Of a stretch of 64,000 bases of DNA, positions 53,833 through 64,000 are shown piece after piece. The number at the start of each line of letters is the position of its first letter. Position 1 is the first letter of the stretch. Where the stretch lies: the NCBI GenBank assembly GCA_014654165.1, contig JACWDK010000003.1:1-64000 (forward strand). Reading direction: 5' to 3'. The stretch comes from Pelagibacterales bacterium SAG-MED13 (GTDB taxonomy: Bacteria > Pseudomonadota > Alphaproteobacteria > Pelagibacterales > Pelagibacteraceae). The notes beneath the pieces are model-generated. The model did not search any database. It was not told the origin of the DNA and worked only from the letters and a program-made list of their open reading frames with translations. A program made the translations under genes and the position numbers.

Positions 53833-55509
53833 ATGTTTTTAAAAAAATTAAAATATATTTTTGTTATAATTATATTATATCAGACACCCCTAAGTTCTAA
53901 AAGTACTACTTTTGATAATTTTTATTCAAAAAATTTATCAAATTACTTTTCAGGAATTGTAGCATTTGAAAATAAAAATAATCCAAAAGCTTTAAATTTT
54001 TTTAATTCCTCTAAAATTTTAATCAACAAACATGACCCTTATTTAAAGAGATATGTCTACTCTTTAGTTTTAGAAAATAAGATTTCTCAAGCAATCAATA
54101 TAATTAAACAAAATAAAAATAATAACAATTCCGTTTTTTTTGAAAGCTATATACTTTTAATTATTGATAGTTTAAAAAAAAATGATTTAGTTCAAGCATC
54201 AAATTATCTACTTTTAGCAAACAAAATCGCTAAAGAAGATCAATTTAATTTGGCTATTATAGAAACTTTAAAACAATATTTACATGTGTTTAAGGAAAAA
54301 AAAATTTTAGATAAAAAAAAAAATTTAGGTAATTTGTCAATTATATCAGAAACGTTCCAAAGATGTTATTTAGAAGACCCAAAAACTGAAACATACTTTT
54401 CCCAAATGATAAATAACAATGAGGGAGACTTTAGTAGATATATTTTTTTTTATTTAAGTCACTTAATAGAAAAAAAAAGATTTAGTGATGCAGAAAAAAT
54501 AAGTCATAAGATAAAGCTTATAAATTCAAATTTATTGTTAAGTCAAGCAAAGGATTGGATTGAAAGAAATAAAGCGGCGAGATTAAGCGAGGTCTTTTCG
54601 TGTCAAAATCACAATGATATATTAAGTGAGTTTTTATTTATAATTTCTAATTTATATTCATCTCAAGACAATTTTATAAAATCTAATTTTTATTTAAATA
54701 TTTCATACTTTTTAAATCCAAAATTTATTTTTAATCTATCTTTAGTGGTAGAAAATCAATACTTAAATAAAGAATATAATAAGGCCAAAGATACATTAAA
54801 GAATTTTAAAAAAAATGATGAATTTTACTATTGGTATAGACTAAAAAAAGAAGCTCAAATTATTTCTAAACAGAGGAATGAAAAAGAATCTTTAAATTAT
54901 ATTACTTCAAATTATAATAAAATTGAAAATCCAAATATAAAAATATTATTTGATATTGCAAATTTTCATAAAAATGCAAAAGAATATGATGAAGCAATTA
55001 AATATTATACAAGAATAATCAACCAAGTTGAAGATGACTTAGAAACAAAATCAGACTTGCTTTATCGAAGAGGTGGCAGTTATGAAAGAATTGGAAATTA
55101 TGAATTAGCAGATAAAGATTTACTTTATTCTTTAGAAATTAATCCTAATGATGCTTATGTTTTAAATTATTTAGCTTACTCTTGGCTTGAGAGAAATTAT
55201 AAGATCAACACTGCCATTGAAATGTTAGAAAAAGCTTATTCATATAAAAGTAATGATCCTTATATAATAGACTCAATTGGCTGGGCATATTATTTAATAG
55301 ATGACTATGAAAAAGCTGAAAAATATCTGAGAAGAGCTGTTCAATTAATGCCGAACGATACTATAGTAAATGATCACTATGGTGATATTTTATGGAAATT
55401 GGGACGTCAAATTCAAGCAAGGTATTTTTGGGGAAGTGCTCTTAAAATGAAAAATATAAATGATAAATTATCAGATGAAATAAATTCAAAAATTATTAAA
55501 GGTCTTTAG
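53833..55509 (+). CDS. TPR-repeat protein
   Basis: Multiple C-terminal TPR-like units (YDEAIKYYTRIINQ; GNYELADKDLLYSLEINPNDAYVLNYLAYSW; YEKAEKYLRRAVQLMPNDTIVNDHYGDILW). Confidence 0.85.
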   Translation: MFLKKLKYIFVIIILYQTPLSSKSTTFDNFYSKNLSNYFSGIVAFENKNNPKALNFFNSSKILINKHDPYLKRYVYSLVLENKISQAINIIKQNKNNNNSVFFESYILLIIDSLKKNDLVQASNYLLLANKIAKEDQFNLAIIETLKQYLHVFKEKKILDKKKNLGNLSIISETFQRCYLEDPKTETYFSQMINNNEGDFSRYIFFYLSHLIEKKRFSDAEKISHKIKLINSNLLLSQAKDWIERNKAARLSEVFSCQNHNDILSEFLFIISNLYSSQDNFIKSNFYLNISYFLNPKFIFNLSLVVENQYLNKEYNKAKDTLKNFKKNDEFYYWYRLKKEAQIISKQRNEKESLNYITSNYNKIENPNIKILFDIANFHKNAKEYDEAIKYYTRIINQVEDDLETKSDLLYRRGGSYERIGNYELADKDLLYSLEINPNDAYVLNYLAYSWLERNYKINTAIEMLEKAYSYKSNDPYIIDSIGWAYYLIDDYEKAEKYLRRAVQLMPNDTIVNDHYGDILWKLGRQIQARYFWGSALKMKNINDKLSDEINSKIIKGL

Positions 55510-55516
55510 ATTTTTT

Positions 55517-56362
55517 ATGAGTTATTTTAAGATTAAATCTCACGCCAAGATTAATTTAGCCTTACACATCATAAATAAGTCATCTTCTTTGCACAAGATT
55601 GAAAGTCTTATAGCCTTTGTCTCTTTGCATGATGATATTTTTATCAAGGATATAAAGTCTAAAAATCATAAAATTTCCTTTATTGGAAAATTTTCTAATA
55701 AGATTTCAAAAAAAAATACTATTTCCTTATTACTTAAAATATTAGAAAAAAAAAAATTATTAGGTGAAAGAAAATTTCATATTAAGATTAATAAAAAAAT
55801 TCCAATTAAAGCAGGTTTTGGAGGTGGATCAATTAATGCTGCTAGTATCTTAAGATATCTTATAAAAAAAAAGATAATAAATACTCCTCAGGAGGAGATA
55901 ATAAAAATTTGTAAATTGATTGGTTCAGACGTAATTTTAGGTCTCAATCCTACTAATTCCATTTTAACATCTAATAATCGTATTAAATTTTTTTATAATC
56001 ACAAAACATTTTACACTTTAATTGTAAAACCTAGTTTTGGTTGTTCCTCTAAAGAGATTTATTCAAAGGTAAGAAAATTTGACACACCAAGATTTAATAA
56101 ACCTTCTAAAAAAATGTTCAATTTCAACTTTGTTAAAAAAATGGATAATTCTTTAGAGAAAATTGCTTTGAATAAATACCCTAAATTAAAAAAAATTAAA
56201 TTTGATTTGGAAAATTTATCAAAACCAGACTTTGTAAGAATGACTGGATCGGGATCTGCATTTGTAGCTTATTTTCGATCAAAACAAAGATGTGAGTTTG
56301 CAAAAAAGAATTTTATTAAAATATATAAAAATTACTGGTGTATAACTTCAAAAACTATATAA
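55517..56362 (+). CDS. ispE: 4-diphosphocytidyl-2-C-methyl-D-erythritol kinase
   Basis: SHAKINLALHI, KIPIKAGFGGGSINAA and MTGSGSAFVAYF GHMP-kinase motifs. Confidence 0.93.
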   Translation: MSYFKIKSHAKINLALHIINKSSSLHKIESLIAFVSLHDDIFIKDIKSKNHKISFIGKFSNKISKKNTISLLLKILEKKKLLGERKFHIKINKKIPIKAGFGGGSINAASILRYLIKKKIINTPQEEIIKICKLIGSDVILGLNPTNSILTSNNRIKFFYNHKTFYTLIVKPSFGCSSKEIYSKVRKFDTPRFNKPSKKMFNFNFVKKMDNSLEKIALNKYPKLKKIKFDLENLSKPDFVRMTGSGSAFVAYFRSKQRCEFAKKNFIKIYKNYWCITSKTI

Positions 56363-56395
56363 AATATACTTTTTTTTATTATACGAACTTAATAT

Positions 56396-56469
56396 TGGGG
56401 CGTAGCCAAGCGGTAAGGCACGGGTTTTTGGTACCTGCATCCTAGGTTCGAATCCTAGCGCCCCAGCCA
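56396..56469 (+). tRNA. tRNA-Gln (anticodon TTG), CCA encoded
   Basis: Acceptor TGGGGCG/CGCCCCA, anticodon stem CGGGT/ACCTG with loop TTTTGGT, T-arm CCTAGGTTCGAATCCTAG, 3' GCCA. Confidence 0.95.
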
Positions 56470-56472
56470 AAT

Positions 56473-57747
56473 ATGAAAAACATTTTAAATAAAATTTTTT
56501 TTAAATCAAATAATCTCGATTATATTATTAGAGATATAAAAAATCTTACTGAAAACACACCTGTTAATAAAATTTTTGAAGCAGTAAATTCTTCTTCATA
56601 TGATGCTGAAATTAGATATGTAGGAGGGTGTATTCGTAAAATAATTAATAAAGAAAAAGTTGACGATATTGATTTAGCAACAAATTTAGAACCTCTTGAA
56701 ATATGTAAAATTTTAAAAAAAAATAATATAAATTTTTATCCATCTGGAATCGAGCATGGAACTATTACTGCAATAATTGATGAATATAAATTTGAAATCA
56801 CAAGCTTGAGAAATGATATTTCAACTGATGGAAGACATGCCAGTGTAAAATTTTCAAAAGATTGGAGAGAAGATGCCTCCAGAAGAGACTTTTCAATTAA
56901 TTCAATTTATTCTGATAAAGATGGTAATTTATTTGATCCATTCAATGGTAAAAAAGATATTGAAAATGGTTTAATAAATTTCATTGGTGATACTGATAAA
57001 AGAATTAAAGAGGACTATCTGAGAATCTTGAGATATTTAAGATTTTTTTTGGTTTATTCAAAACAAAAACATAAACCTAGCATTATAAAAAAAATAAAGA
57101 TCAATATAGGAGGAATTTCAAAATTATCTAAAGAAAGGTTAATTCAAGAATTAAGAAAGATTACTAAATTAGATTCTTTAGAAAAATTATCAAAAGATAA
57201 AATTAGTCTGGAACTAACTTCAATGATTTTTCCAGAATTGAAAAATATAGATGTTTTTTCTCAATTAAATTCTAAGAAAAGAGAGATATTAAAAGATTCT
57301 GATTTTATTTTTCTACTATCTTTACTGATAATAGATGGCACCGATAATGCAGAATATTTTACTTACAAGTTTAGAATTTCTAAAAAAGATCAAAAAAGAA
57401 TTCATGTAATTAATGATTTTTATAAAACTAAAATTAATTCAAAAACATATACAGAACATAATATGAATAAAATTTTTTACTATCAAGGCAAACAAACTGT
57501 AATAGATATTATTAACTTTAGAATAATTAGGGCAAAAAAGACTGATGAAAAACTTTTGAAATTGAGTAAGAATTATCAAAATAAATTAACACCTATCATT
57601 CCTATAAGTGCAGAAGATTTGATGATCAAATATCAGATACCTGAAGGCAAACAAATAGGTAACAAACTTCGATTGATCGAGGCAGCGTGGGTAGAGAATA
57701 ATTTTCAAATTTCAGAGCAAAAAGTCGAAAATATTATTAAAAGCTAA
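56473..57747 (+). CDS. CCA tRNA nucleotidyltransferase / poly(A) polymerase family
   Basis: YVGGCIRKIINKEKVDDIDLATN nucleotidyltransferase motif, RRDFSINSIY and EDYLRILRYLRF. Confidence 0.92.
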   Translation: MKNILNKIFFKSNNLDYIIRDIKNLTENTPVNKIFEAVNSSSYDAEIRYVGGCIRKIINKEKVDDIDLATNLEPLEICKILKKNNINFYPSGIEHGTITAIIDEYKFEITSLRNDISTDGRHASVKFSKDWREDASRRDFSINSIYSDKDGNLFDPFNGKKDIENGLINFIGDTDKRIKEDYLRILRYLRFFLVYSKQKHKPSIIKKIKINIGGISKLSKERLIQELRKITKLDSLEKLSKDKISLELTSMIFPELKNIDVFSQLNSKKREILKDSDFIFLLSLLIIDGTDNAEYFTYKFRISKKDQKRIHVINDFYKTKINSKTYTEHNMNKIFYYQGKQTVIDIINFRIIRAKKTDEKLLKLSKNYQNKLTPIIPISAEDLMIKYQIPEGKQIGNKLRLIEAAWVENNFQISEQKVENIIKS

Positions 57748-58220
57748 TTATACTTTACATCTTTAATTTCAAAGTTTTTAATTCCTGCCGGGGTATTAAT
57801 TTCTACTAAATCATTTTTATTCTTCCCTATCAATCCTTTACCAATAGGTGATTGAAAATAAATTAATTTTTGTTTTAAATCTGCCTCGTCTTTTCCTACA
57901 ATTTTGTAACTAATTTTTTCTCCAGTATCTAAATTTGCTAAAAAAACTGTAGATCCAAAAATTACTTTACCATCGTTATTGAGTTTAGTGACATCAATTA
58001 CATTTGCTCTAGCAATTATGTCGTTAATTTCAGTTATTCGACCTTCATTATGAGATTGTTCTTCTTTAGCAGCATGATACTCGGCGTTTTCTTTTAAATC
58101 ACCATGAGATCTTGCTTCAGCTATAGCTGACACAATTTCAGGCCTTTTTTTTTCTTTTAAAAAAATAAGTTCCTCTTTTAATTTATTTAATCCATTTATT
58201 GTAATTGGCTCTTTATCCAT
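57744..58220 (-). CDS. greA: Transcription elongation factor GreA
   Basis: GLNKLKEELIFLKEKKRPEIVSAIAEARSHGDLKENAEYHAAKEEQ. Confidence 0.97.
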   Translation of the reverse strand: MDKEPITINGLNKLKEELIFLKEKKRPEIVSAIAEARSHGDLKENAEYHAAKEEQSHNEGRITEINDIIARANVIDVTKLNNDGKVIFGSTVFLANLDTGEKISYKIVGKDEADLKQKLIYFQSPIGKGLIGKNKNDLVEINTPAGIKNFEIKDVKYN

Positions 58221-58221
58221 G

Positions 58222-59049
58222 TTATTTCCATTTTGCTAATGGTGGTAATGACATAAGAATACCTTCAATATTTCCACCAGTTTGTAATCCAAATTTTGTT
58301 CCCCTATCGTATAATAAATTAAATTCTGTGTATCTTCCTCTTTTAATATATTGCATTTCCTTATCCTTCTTAGTCCATTTTTTTTTAATTTTTTTTTTGA
58401 TTATATTTTGAAAAATAAACTGAAATGTTATTCCTACATCTCTCACAAATTTAAAATCTTTTTCAAAATTTTCTTTTTTATAATCAAAGAAAATTCCTCC
58501 TATACCTCTTACTTCTTTTCTATGAGGTAAATAAAAATATTTATCACACCAATTTTTATATTTCTTATAATAATATTTATTATGACGATTACACATTTTT
58601 TTCAAAATTAAATGAAATTCTTTTTCTTCTTTTAAATCTTTTTTAGAGGGAGTTACATCCATGCCACCGCCAAACCATCCATATTTTGTACAGATATATC
58701 TTGTATTAAAATGCATGGCAGGTATTAAAGGGTTTTTCATATGCATAACAACTGAGATTCCAGAGGCCCAAAATCTAGGATCTTTTTGTGCACCAGGAAT
58801 ATTTTTTTGAAATTTTTTTGGGAATTTTCCATAAACTTTTGAATAGTTTACCCCAACTTTATCAAAAATCTTACCATCTCTTAATATTCTATATTCCCCT
58901 CCTCCTTCATCTTTTTTTTTGTTTCTTTTCCAAATAGTCGATTTAAAATGGTATTTATTTTTCTCTAGTTTTAATATGTCATTACAAAATGCATCTTGAA
59001 GTGTCTTAAACCAGTTACTTGCTAGATCTTTTTTAAATTCTATACTCAT
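58222..59049 (-). CDS. hemF: Oxygen-dependent coproporphyrinogen III oxidase
   Basis: WFGGGMDVTPS, RGIGGIFFDY and GGNIEGILMSLPPLAKW. Confidence 0.96.
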   Translation of the reverse strand: MSIEFKKDLASNWFKTLQDAFCNDILKLEKNKYHFKSTIWKRNKKKDEGGGEYRILRDGKIFDKVGVNYSKVYGKFPKKFQKNIPGAQKDPRFWASGISVVMHMKNPLIPAMHFNTRYICTKYGWFGGGMDVTPSKKDLKEEKEFHLILKKMCNRHNKYYYKKYKNWCDKYFYLPHRKEVRGIGGIFFDYKKENFEKDFKFVRDVGITFQFIFQNIIKKKIKKKWTKKDKEMQYIKRGRYTEFNLLYDRGTKFGLQTGGNIEGILMSLPPLAKWK

Positions 59050-59519
59050 AATAGATTAGTTTGCTTTAAACTTTCAGCCAAGATAATAGCAACTGATGAT
59101 GCAATGTTAAGTGAGCGTTTGTTATTTTTCATAGGTATTTTCAATCGATTTTTAATTAATTTGTGTATGTCCCCAGGAACACCAGCACTCTCCCTACCAA
59201 ATATAATTGTATCATTTTTATTAAATTTAAAATCTAAATAAGATATAGATGCTTTAGTAGTCATCAATATAATTCTTTGATTCTTTTTTGACTTAAGAAA
59301 ATCATTAAAATTTTGGTAAAATTTTATGTCCTTTTTTTCCATATAATCCATTACAACCCTCTTAAATCTCTTATCACTTAATAGAAAACCACATGGTTCA
59401 ATGATTTCTAATTTTGTACCAAGACAAGCACAAGTTCTAATTATTGCCGCAGTATTTTGAGGAATATCAGGTTCAAATAATGCAATTTTAGGCCCCTCAT
59501 TAATTAGATTATGTGTCAT
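59046..59519 (-). CDS. trmL: tRNA (cytidine34-2'-O)-methyltransferase
   Basis: LFEPDIPQNTAAIIRTCACLG, FGRESAGVP and SLNIASSVAIILAE SPOUT motifs. Confidence 0.93.
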   Translation of the reverse strand: MTHNLINEGPKIALFEPDIPQNTAAIIRTCACLGTKLEIIEPCGFLLSDKRFKRVVMDYMEKKDIKFYQNFNDFLKSKKNQRIILMTTKASISYLDFKFNKNDTIIFGRESAGVPGDIHKLIKNRLKIPMKNNKRSLNIASSVAIILAESLKQTNLL

Positions 59520-59612
59520 TCTTTCAGTAGTAAATTTACTATTATATATTATATGAAACCATATATTTAAGTAGAAATAATCTAAATTGAGTATATTTAA
59601 TAAAGAACTTTA

Positions 59613-60122
59613 ATGTCAGAAAAAAAAACTAATAGAAGAGACTTTTTATTTACTGCTACTTATGCCGTAGGTGCAGTGGGGGTAGGAGCCACAGTTTGGC
59701 CTATGATAGATCAAATGAATCCAGATGCCTCAGTAAAAGCCTTAGCAAGTACCGAAGTAGATGTGAGTTCATTAACACCTGGAAAAACAATTACCGTTCT
59801 TTGGAGAGGCAAACCAGTTTTTATCAGGAGAAGAACTCAAGAGGAAATTGCTGAAGCAAATTCAGTTAAGATGGAAGAATTAAAAGATCCAGAAAAGGAT
59901 GAGGATAGAGTGAAAGACCCTGAATGGCTTGTTATGTTAGGGGTTTGCACTCATTTAGGGTGTGTACCTCTTAATGATAAGGGAGATTATAACGGTTGGT
60001 TTTGTCCATGTCATGGATCTCACTACGATACCTCAGGAAGAATTAGAAAAGGACCCGCTCCGACAAATATGGAAGTGCCTAAATATGAATTTGTAAACGA
60101 AAGTACAATTAAGATTGGATAA
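59613..60122 (+). CDS. petA: Ubiquinol-cytochrome c reductase Rieske iron-sulfur subunit
   Basis: CTHLGCVPL and CPCHGSHYD Fe-S motifs. Confidence 0.97.
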   Translation: MSEKKTNRRDFLFTATYAVGAVGVGATVWPMIDQMNPDASVKALASTEVDVSSLTPGKTITVLWRGKPVFIRRRTQEEIAEANSVKMEELKDPEKDEDRVKDPEWLVMLGVCTHLGCVPLNDKGDYNGWFCPCHGSHYDTSGRIRKGPAPTNMEVPKYEFVNESTIKIG

Positions 60123-60127
60123 AGATT

Positions 60128-61390
60128 ATGAGTGATCAAGAATACATCCCTAAGTCAAAATTTGGTAAGTGGTTTAATGATAGACTTCCTTTGCTATCAC
60201 TGGCGAGTCATTTAACTGATTATCCAACTCCCAAAAATTTAAATTATTGGTGGACATTTGGTGGTATACTTACTTTCTGCTTAATAACCCAAATTGTAAC
60301 AGGACTGACATTAGCTATGCACTATATTGCTCATGCTGATATGGCTTTTGAAAGTGTGGAACATATTATGAGGGACGTTAATTATGGGTGGTTAATAAGA
60401 TATATTCATGCGAATGGAGCCTCTATGTTTTTTTTAGCAGTTTATATTCATATTTTTAGATCACTATTTTACGGTTCTTATAAATCACCAAGAGAAATCA
60501 TTTGGATACTTGGTATTATTATATATTTATTAATGATGGCTGCTGCCTTCATGGGCTATGTTCTTCCATGGGGTCAAATGAGTTTTTGGGGTGCAACTGT
60601 AATTACAAATTTATTCAGTGCAATCCCTCTAGTAGGTGAGGGAATAGTAGAATGGTTATGGGGTGGTTATTCAGTTGATAACCCAACTTTAACTAGATTT
60701 TTTACTCTACATTATTTAATCCCGTTTTTAATTTTAGGACTGGTTGTCTTACATATCTGGGCACTACATGTTCCTGGAAATAATAATCCAGTAGGAATTG
60801 ATATTAAAAAACCTTCGAAGGATACTGTTCCGTTTCATCCTTACATAGTCATCAAAGATGGTTTTGCTTTATTAATGTTTATGATTGTATTTGCATTTTT
60901 CGTTTTTTATACACCTAATATTTTAGGTCATGCTGATAATTATATTGAAGCTAACCCATTGGTAACCCCAGCACACATCGTCCCAGAATGGTATCTGTTA
61001 CCCTTCTATGCAATTTTAAGATCAGTTCCAGATAAACTTTTAGGGGTCATTGCTATGTTGTCTGCAATTTTAATCCTTGCAGCTTTACCGTGGTTAGATA
61101 CATCAAAAATTAGATCAGCAGTTTTTAGACCTTTATATAAACAGTTTTATTGGATTTTAGTGGCTGATGTTTTAATTTTAGGTTATGTGGGGGCGATGCC
61201 TGCAGAGGGACTATATTTATTAATAGCAAGAGTAGCTACCGCTTATTATTTCTTACACTTTTTAGTAGTTTTACCTGTTTTAGGTTTCAAAGAAAAAACT
61301 TTACCCGTCCCATTAAGCATCACTGAACCGGTGCTGGGGGGTAGTCCGAACTTGGTAATGGCTAAAAGCAAAGAAAGCATGAAGCAATAA
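60128..61390 (+). CDS. petB: Cytochrome b of the bc1 complex
   Basis: Cytochrome b core including [20 protein letters not shown] and [14 protein letters not shown]. Confidence 0.97.
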   Translation: MSDQEYIPKSKFGKWFNDRLPLLSLASHLTDYPTPKNLNYWWTFGGILTFCLITQIVTGLTLAMHYIAHADMAFESVEHIMRDVNYGWLIRYIHANGASMFFLAVYIHIFRSLFYGSYKSPREIIWILGIIIYLLMMAAAFMGYVLPWGQMSFWGATVITNLFSAIPLVGEGIVEWLWGGYSVDNPTLTRFFTLHYLIPFLILGLVVLHIWALHVPGNNNPVGIDIKKPSKDTVPFHPYIVIKDGFALLMFMIVFAFFVFYTPNILGHADNYIEANPLVTPAHIVPEWYLLPFYAILRSVPDKLLGVIAMLSAILILAALPWLDTSKIRSAVFRPLYKQFYWILVADVLILGYVGAMPAEGLYLLIARVATAYYFLHFLVVLPVLGFKEKTLPVPLSITEPVLGGSPNLVMAKSKESMKQ

Positions 61391-62173
61391 GTGAAATTTT
61401 TTTTTTTAAAATTACTATCATTAACGGTCTTATTTATTAGTCTGTCTTTTAATTCTAACAGTGCTGAAAAAGTTGAATATCTGAAAACTGATTGGAGTTT
61501 TAAGGGTCTTTTTGGTAAATTTGATCGAGGAGCACTTCAAAGAGGTTATCAAGTTTATACTGAAGTATGTTCATCATGTCATTCAATGAAATACGTAAGC
61601 TATAGAAATTTAGCTGAAAAGGGTGGACCAGAATTTACTGAAGAACAAGCTAAAGCAATAGCTGCTTCTTTTGAGGTTACAGATGGACCTAATGATGATG
61701 GTGAAATGTTTACTAGACCAGGAAAATTGTCTGATAAATTTGTAATGCCCTATGAAAATGTTAAAGCTGCACAAGCGGCTAATGGAGGGGCTTATCCACC
61801 AGATATGTCGGTTTTAGTTAAAGCAAGAGGAGGTGGAGTAAATTATATTTATTCTCTTCTTCAAGGATATGAAGATCCACCAACAGGAATAGATTTAGAT
61901 GAAGGGGTTTATTACAATAAATATATGTATGGAAATAAAATTAAAATGGCCAATCAACTTTCTGATGGACTAGTAGAATATGCTGATGGCACAAAAGCAA
62001 CTGTTGAGCAAATGTCTAAAGATGTAACGACATTTTTAATGTGGACTGCTGAACCCCATTTGGAATCAAGGCATCAAATGGGTTTTAAAGCCATAGTTTA
62101 TTTAATTATACTTACAATTTTAGTTTATTTTAGTATGAAAAGAATTTGGTCACGTATTGAAACGGAAGTTTAA
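61391..62173 (+). CDS. petC: Cytochrome c1
   Basis: CSSCHSMKYVSYRNLA haem site and C-terminal TM anchor; GTG start. Confidence 0.95.
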   Translation: MKFFFLKLLSLTVLFISLSFNSNSAEKVEYLKTDWSFKGLFGKFDRGALQRGYQVYTEVCSSCHSMKYVSYRNLAEKGGPEFTEEQAKAIAASFEVTDGPNDDGEMFTRPGKLSDKFVMPYENVKAAQAANGGAYPPDMSVLVKARGGGVNYIYSLLQGYEDPPTGIDLDEGVYYNKYMYGNKIKMANQLSDGLVEYADGTKATVEQMSKDVTTFLMWTAEPHLESRHQMGFKAIVYLIILTILVYFSMKRIWSRIETEV

Positions 62174-63223
62174 TACATCTCCATCTTTAACAATATAATC
62201 TTTTCCCTCTAATCTCATTTTACCATTTGTTTTAGAGTTTATCCATCCATCATTATTAATGAAATCTTGATAAGAGATTGTCTCAGCTCTGATAAATCCT
62301 AACTCGAAATCAGTGTGGATTTCTCCCGCAGCTTTTGGTGCAGTACAATTTTTTTGAATTGTCCATGCTCTAGTTTCCTCTGGACCTGAAGTAAAATAAG
62401 TATCTAGTTCAAGAATAGTATAACTTTTATGAATTAGCAGATTTAAACCAGTTTCTTTTAATCCGATCATTTCCATATAATTTCCCTTTTCTTTATTATC
62501 TAATTCATTAATTTGGTTTTCAATATCGGCTGAGATAATCAAAGTATTTTCTTGTCCCAATTTATTAATAAAAGCTTTAGTGTAGTTATTTCCATTCTGT
62601 AAACTCTGTTCATCTACATTACATACAAATATTTTAGGTTTTAAAGATAACAACCCACTTTGTTTAAGTTGTTTTCTATCAAATTCGCGATTAAGAATAG
62701 CTAAATCCTTATCGTTGTCTATACAATCTAAAGCAGTTTGAAGAATTTGTAATTGTTCTTCATCGATATTTCTCTTGTTATTTTTTTCTAATCTTTTCTG
62801 AATAGATTCTAAATCAGCTAACATCATTTCTGTTTCTATAATTTCAAGATCTCTAATGGGGTCTACAGTTGGATTTACATTTTGTATATCATCAGAGTCA
62901 AAACATCGGATCATATGTATGATTGCATCTACCTCTCTGATATGTGATAAAAATTTATTACCCAATCCCTCACCTTTAGAAGCTCCTTTAACTAAACCAG
63001 CAATATCAACAAATGAAATAGTGGTATTGATTATTTTCTTTGATTTAGAAATTTTTGCTAAATTTACTAATCGGTTATCAGGAACTAGAACCATACCGAC
63101 ATTTGGATCAATTGTGCAAAATGGAAAGTTTGCAGCTTGGGCCTTACTAGAATTGGTAAGAGCATTAAAAAGAGTTGATTTACCAACATTAGGTAATCCA
63201 ACTATTCCACACTTTAAACTCAT
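62150..63223 (-). CDS. ychF: Redox-regulated ATPase YchF
   Basis: GIVGLPNVGKSTLFNALT and FVDIAGLVKGASKGEGLGN. Confidence 0.97.
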   Translation of the reverse strand: MSLKCGIVGLPNVGKSTLFNALTNSSKAQAANFPFCTIDPNVGMVLVPDNRLVNLAKISKSKKIINTTISFVDIAGLVKGASKGEGLGNKFLSHIREVDAIIHMIRCFDSDDIQNVNPTVDPIRDLEIIETEMMLADLESIQKRLEKNNKRNIDEEQLQILQTALDCIDNDKDLAILNREFDRKQLKQSGLLSLKPKIFVCNVDEQSLQNGNNYTKAFINKLGQENTLIISADIENQINELDNKEKGNYMEMIGLKETGLNLLIHKSYTILELDTYFTSGPEETRAWTIQKNCTAPKAAGEIHTDFELGFIRAETISYQDFINNDGWINSKTNGKMRLEGKDYIVKDGDVLNFRFNT

Positions 63224-63780
63224 TTGTTATTTACAGTACTTGAAAATAAATCTAACTTCTTTTGAACTAAAATAGAAATAGACTCGGTTATATTTTTAGA
63301 AATTTTTTCTATACTATTTGATTCTTCCTCATCAAAATTTTGTAAAACAAAATCAGATATTTCAATATTCCCTTTTGGTTTACCAATTCCAATCCTAACC
63401 CTTGAATAATCTTTACCTATAAACTTATCTATAGAGGCAATTCCATTGTGACCAGCGCTTGACCCTCCAAATTTTGTTTTAATCTTACCAAACTCAACAT
63501 CTAGATCATCATGAAATACTATTACATCTTCTGCATCAATTTTGAAATATTCAATTAATTCCCTAATGCATATTCCTGAGTTATTCATAAAAGTTAAAGG
63601 TTTAATAGCATAAACTTTTTCATCTCCAATATTTCCTGTAGTTAACAAACCTTTGAACTTTGGCTTTTGCTTTGAAAGTCCGAATTTTTTATTTATAGAG
63701 TCAATGATTTTAAAACCAACATTGTGTCTATTGTTTTCACTATCAGGTGTTGGATTGCCCAATCCTACGAATAAAAGCAT
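63220..63780 (-). CDS. pth: Peptidyl-tRNA hydrolase
   Basis: FVGLGNPTPDSENNRHNVGF and GGSSAGHNGIASIDKFIG. Confidence 0.97.
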   Translation of the reverse strand: MLLFVGLGNPTPDSENNRHNVGFKIIDSINKKFGLSKQKPKFKGLLTTGNIGDEKVYAIKPLTFMNNSGICIRELIEYFKIDAEDVIVFHDDLDVEFGKIKTKFGGSSAGHNGIASIDKFIGKDYSRVRIGIGKPKGNIEISDFVLQNFDEEESNSIEKISKNITESISILVQKKLDLFSSTVNNK

Positions 63781-63813
63781 AAATGAATGGATTATATTTT
63801 CAATTTTGATTGA

Positions 63814-64000
63814 TTATTTTTTTTCTTCAACAGGTTTTTTATCATCGCCCTCTTTTTTGTCACCTTTTGCACTCTCTGTAGCTGGCTTATCTCCCTCTGC
63901 AGCTTTTGCTACCCCTTCAGCACCTTCAGCACCCTCTTCTCCATCTGCCGACTCCGCCTCTGCAGGTTTTTCCGGTTCCTTCATGACAGTCGGAGCTGCT
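63814..64000 (-). CDS. rplY: 50S ribosomal protein L25/CTC, C-terminal part, truncated by the window edge
   Basis: Minus-strand translation ...AAPTVMKEPEKPAEAESADGEEGAEGAEGVAKAAEGDKPATESAKGDKKEGDDKKPVEEKK*; rplY-pth-ychF synteny. Confidence 0.75.
   Translation of the reverse strand, partial: AAPTVMKEPEKPAEAESADGEEGAEGAEGVAKAAEGDKPATESAKGDKKEGDDKKPVEEKK

Overview
The window is a compact, very AT-rich, gene-dense stretch of a SAR11 / Candidatus Pelagibacter-like alphaproteobacterial chromosome. This lineage call is inferred from codon and amino-acid style, gene content and synteny; no search was run. Nearly all of it is core metabolism and housekeeping: tldD/tldE, typA, groESL, ribF-ileS-lspA, pgi, rsmD-purD, a lipid A/Kdo block (lpxL-lpxK-waaA-msbA), ubiA, the cytochrome c oxidase operon (coxB-coxA-ctaB-small ORF-ctaG-coxC-surf1), thrC, ispH-thrB-rnhA, a retinal pathway (crtI-crtB-crtY-blh), F0 ATP synthase (atpI-B-E-F'-F), smc, dsbA-like, DUF721/dciA-like, mutY, ccrM, rnhB, ispE, tRNA-Gln(TTG), a CCA-adding enzyme, greA, hemF, trmL, the bc1 complex, ychF, pth and the 3' end of rplY. 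I saw no mobile elements, prophage, CRISPR array or defence island, and no clearly new multi-gene system. The observations most worth a second look are: (1) an unusually short SMC with no recognisable hinge; (2) three GANTC sites packed just upstream of ccrM; (3) the retinal operon sitting between F0 ATP synthase and ispH-thrB-rnhA; (4) two short ORFs absent from the supplied track, one starting inside the groEL terminator hairpin; (5) a GC-rich element between two convergent genes; and (6) six of ten convergent gene pairs sharing exactly a 4-nt stop/stop overlap.
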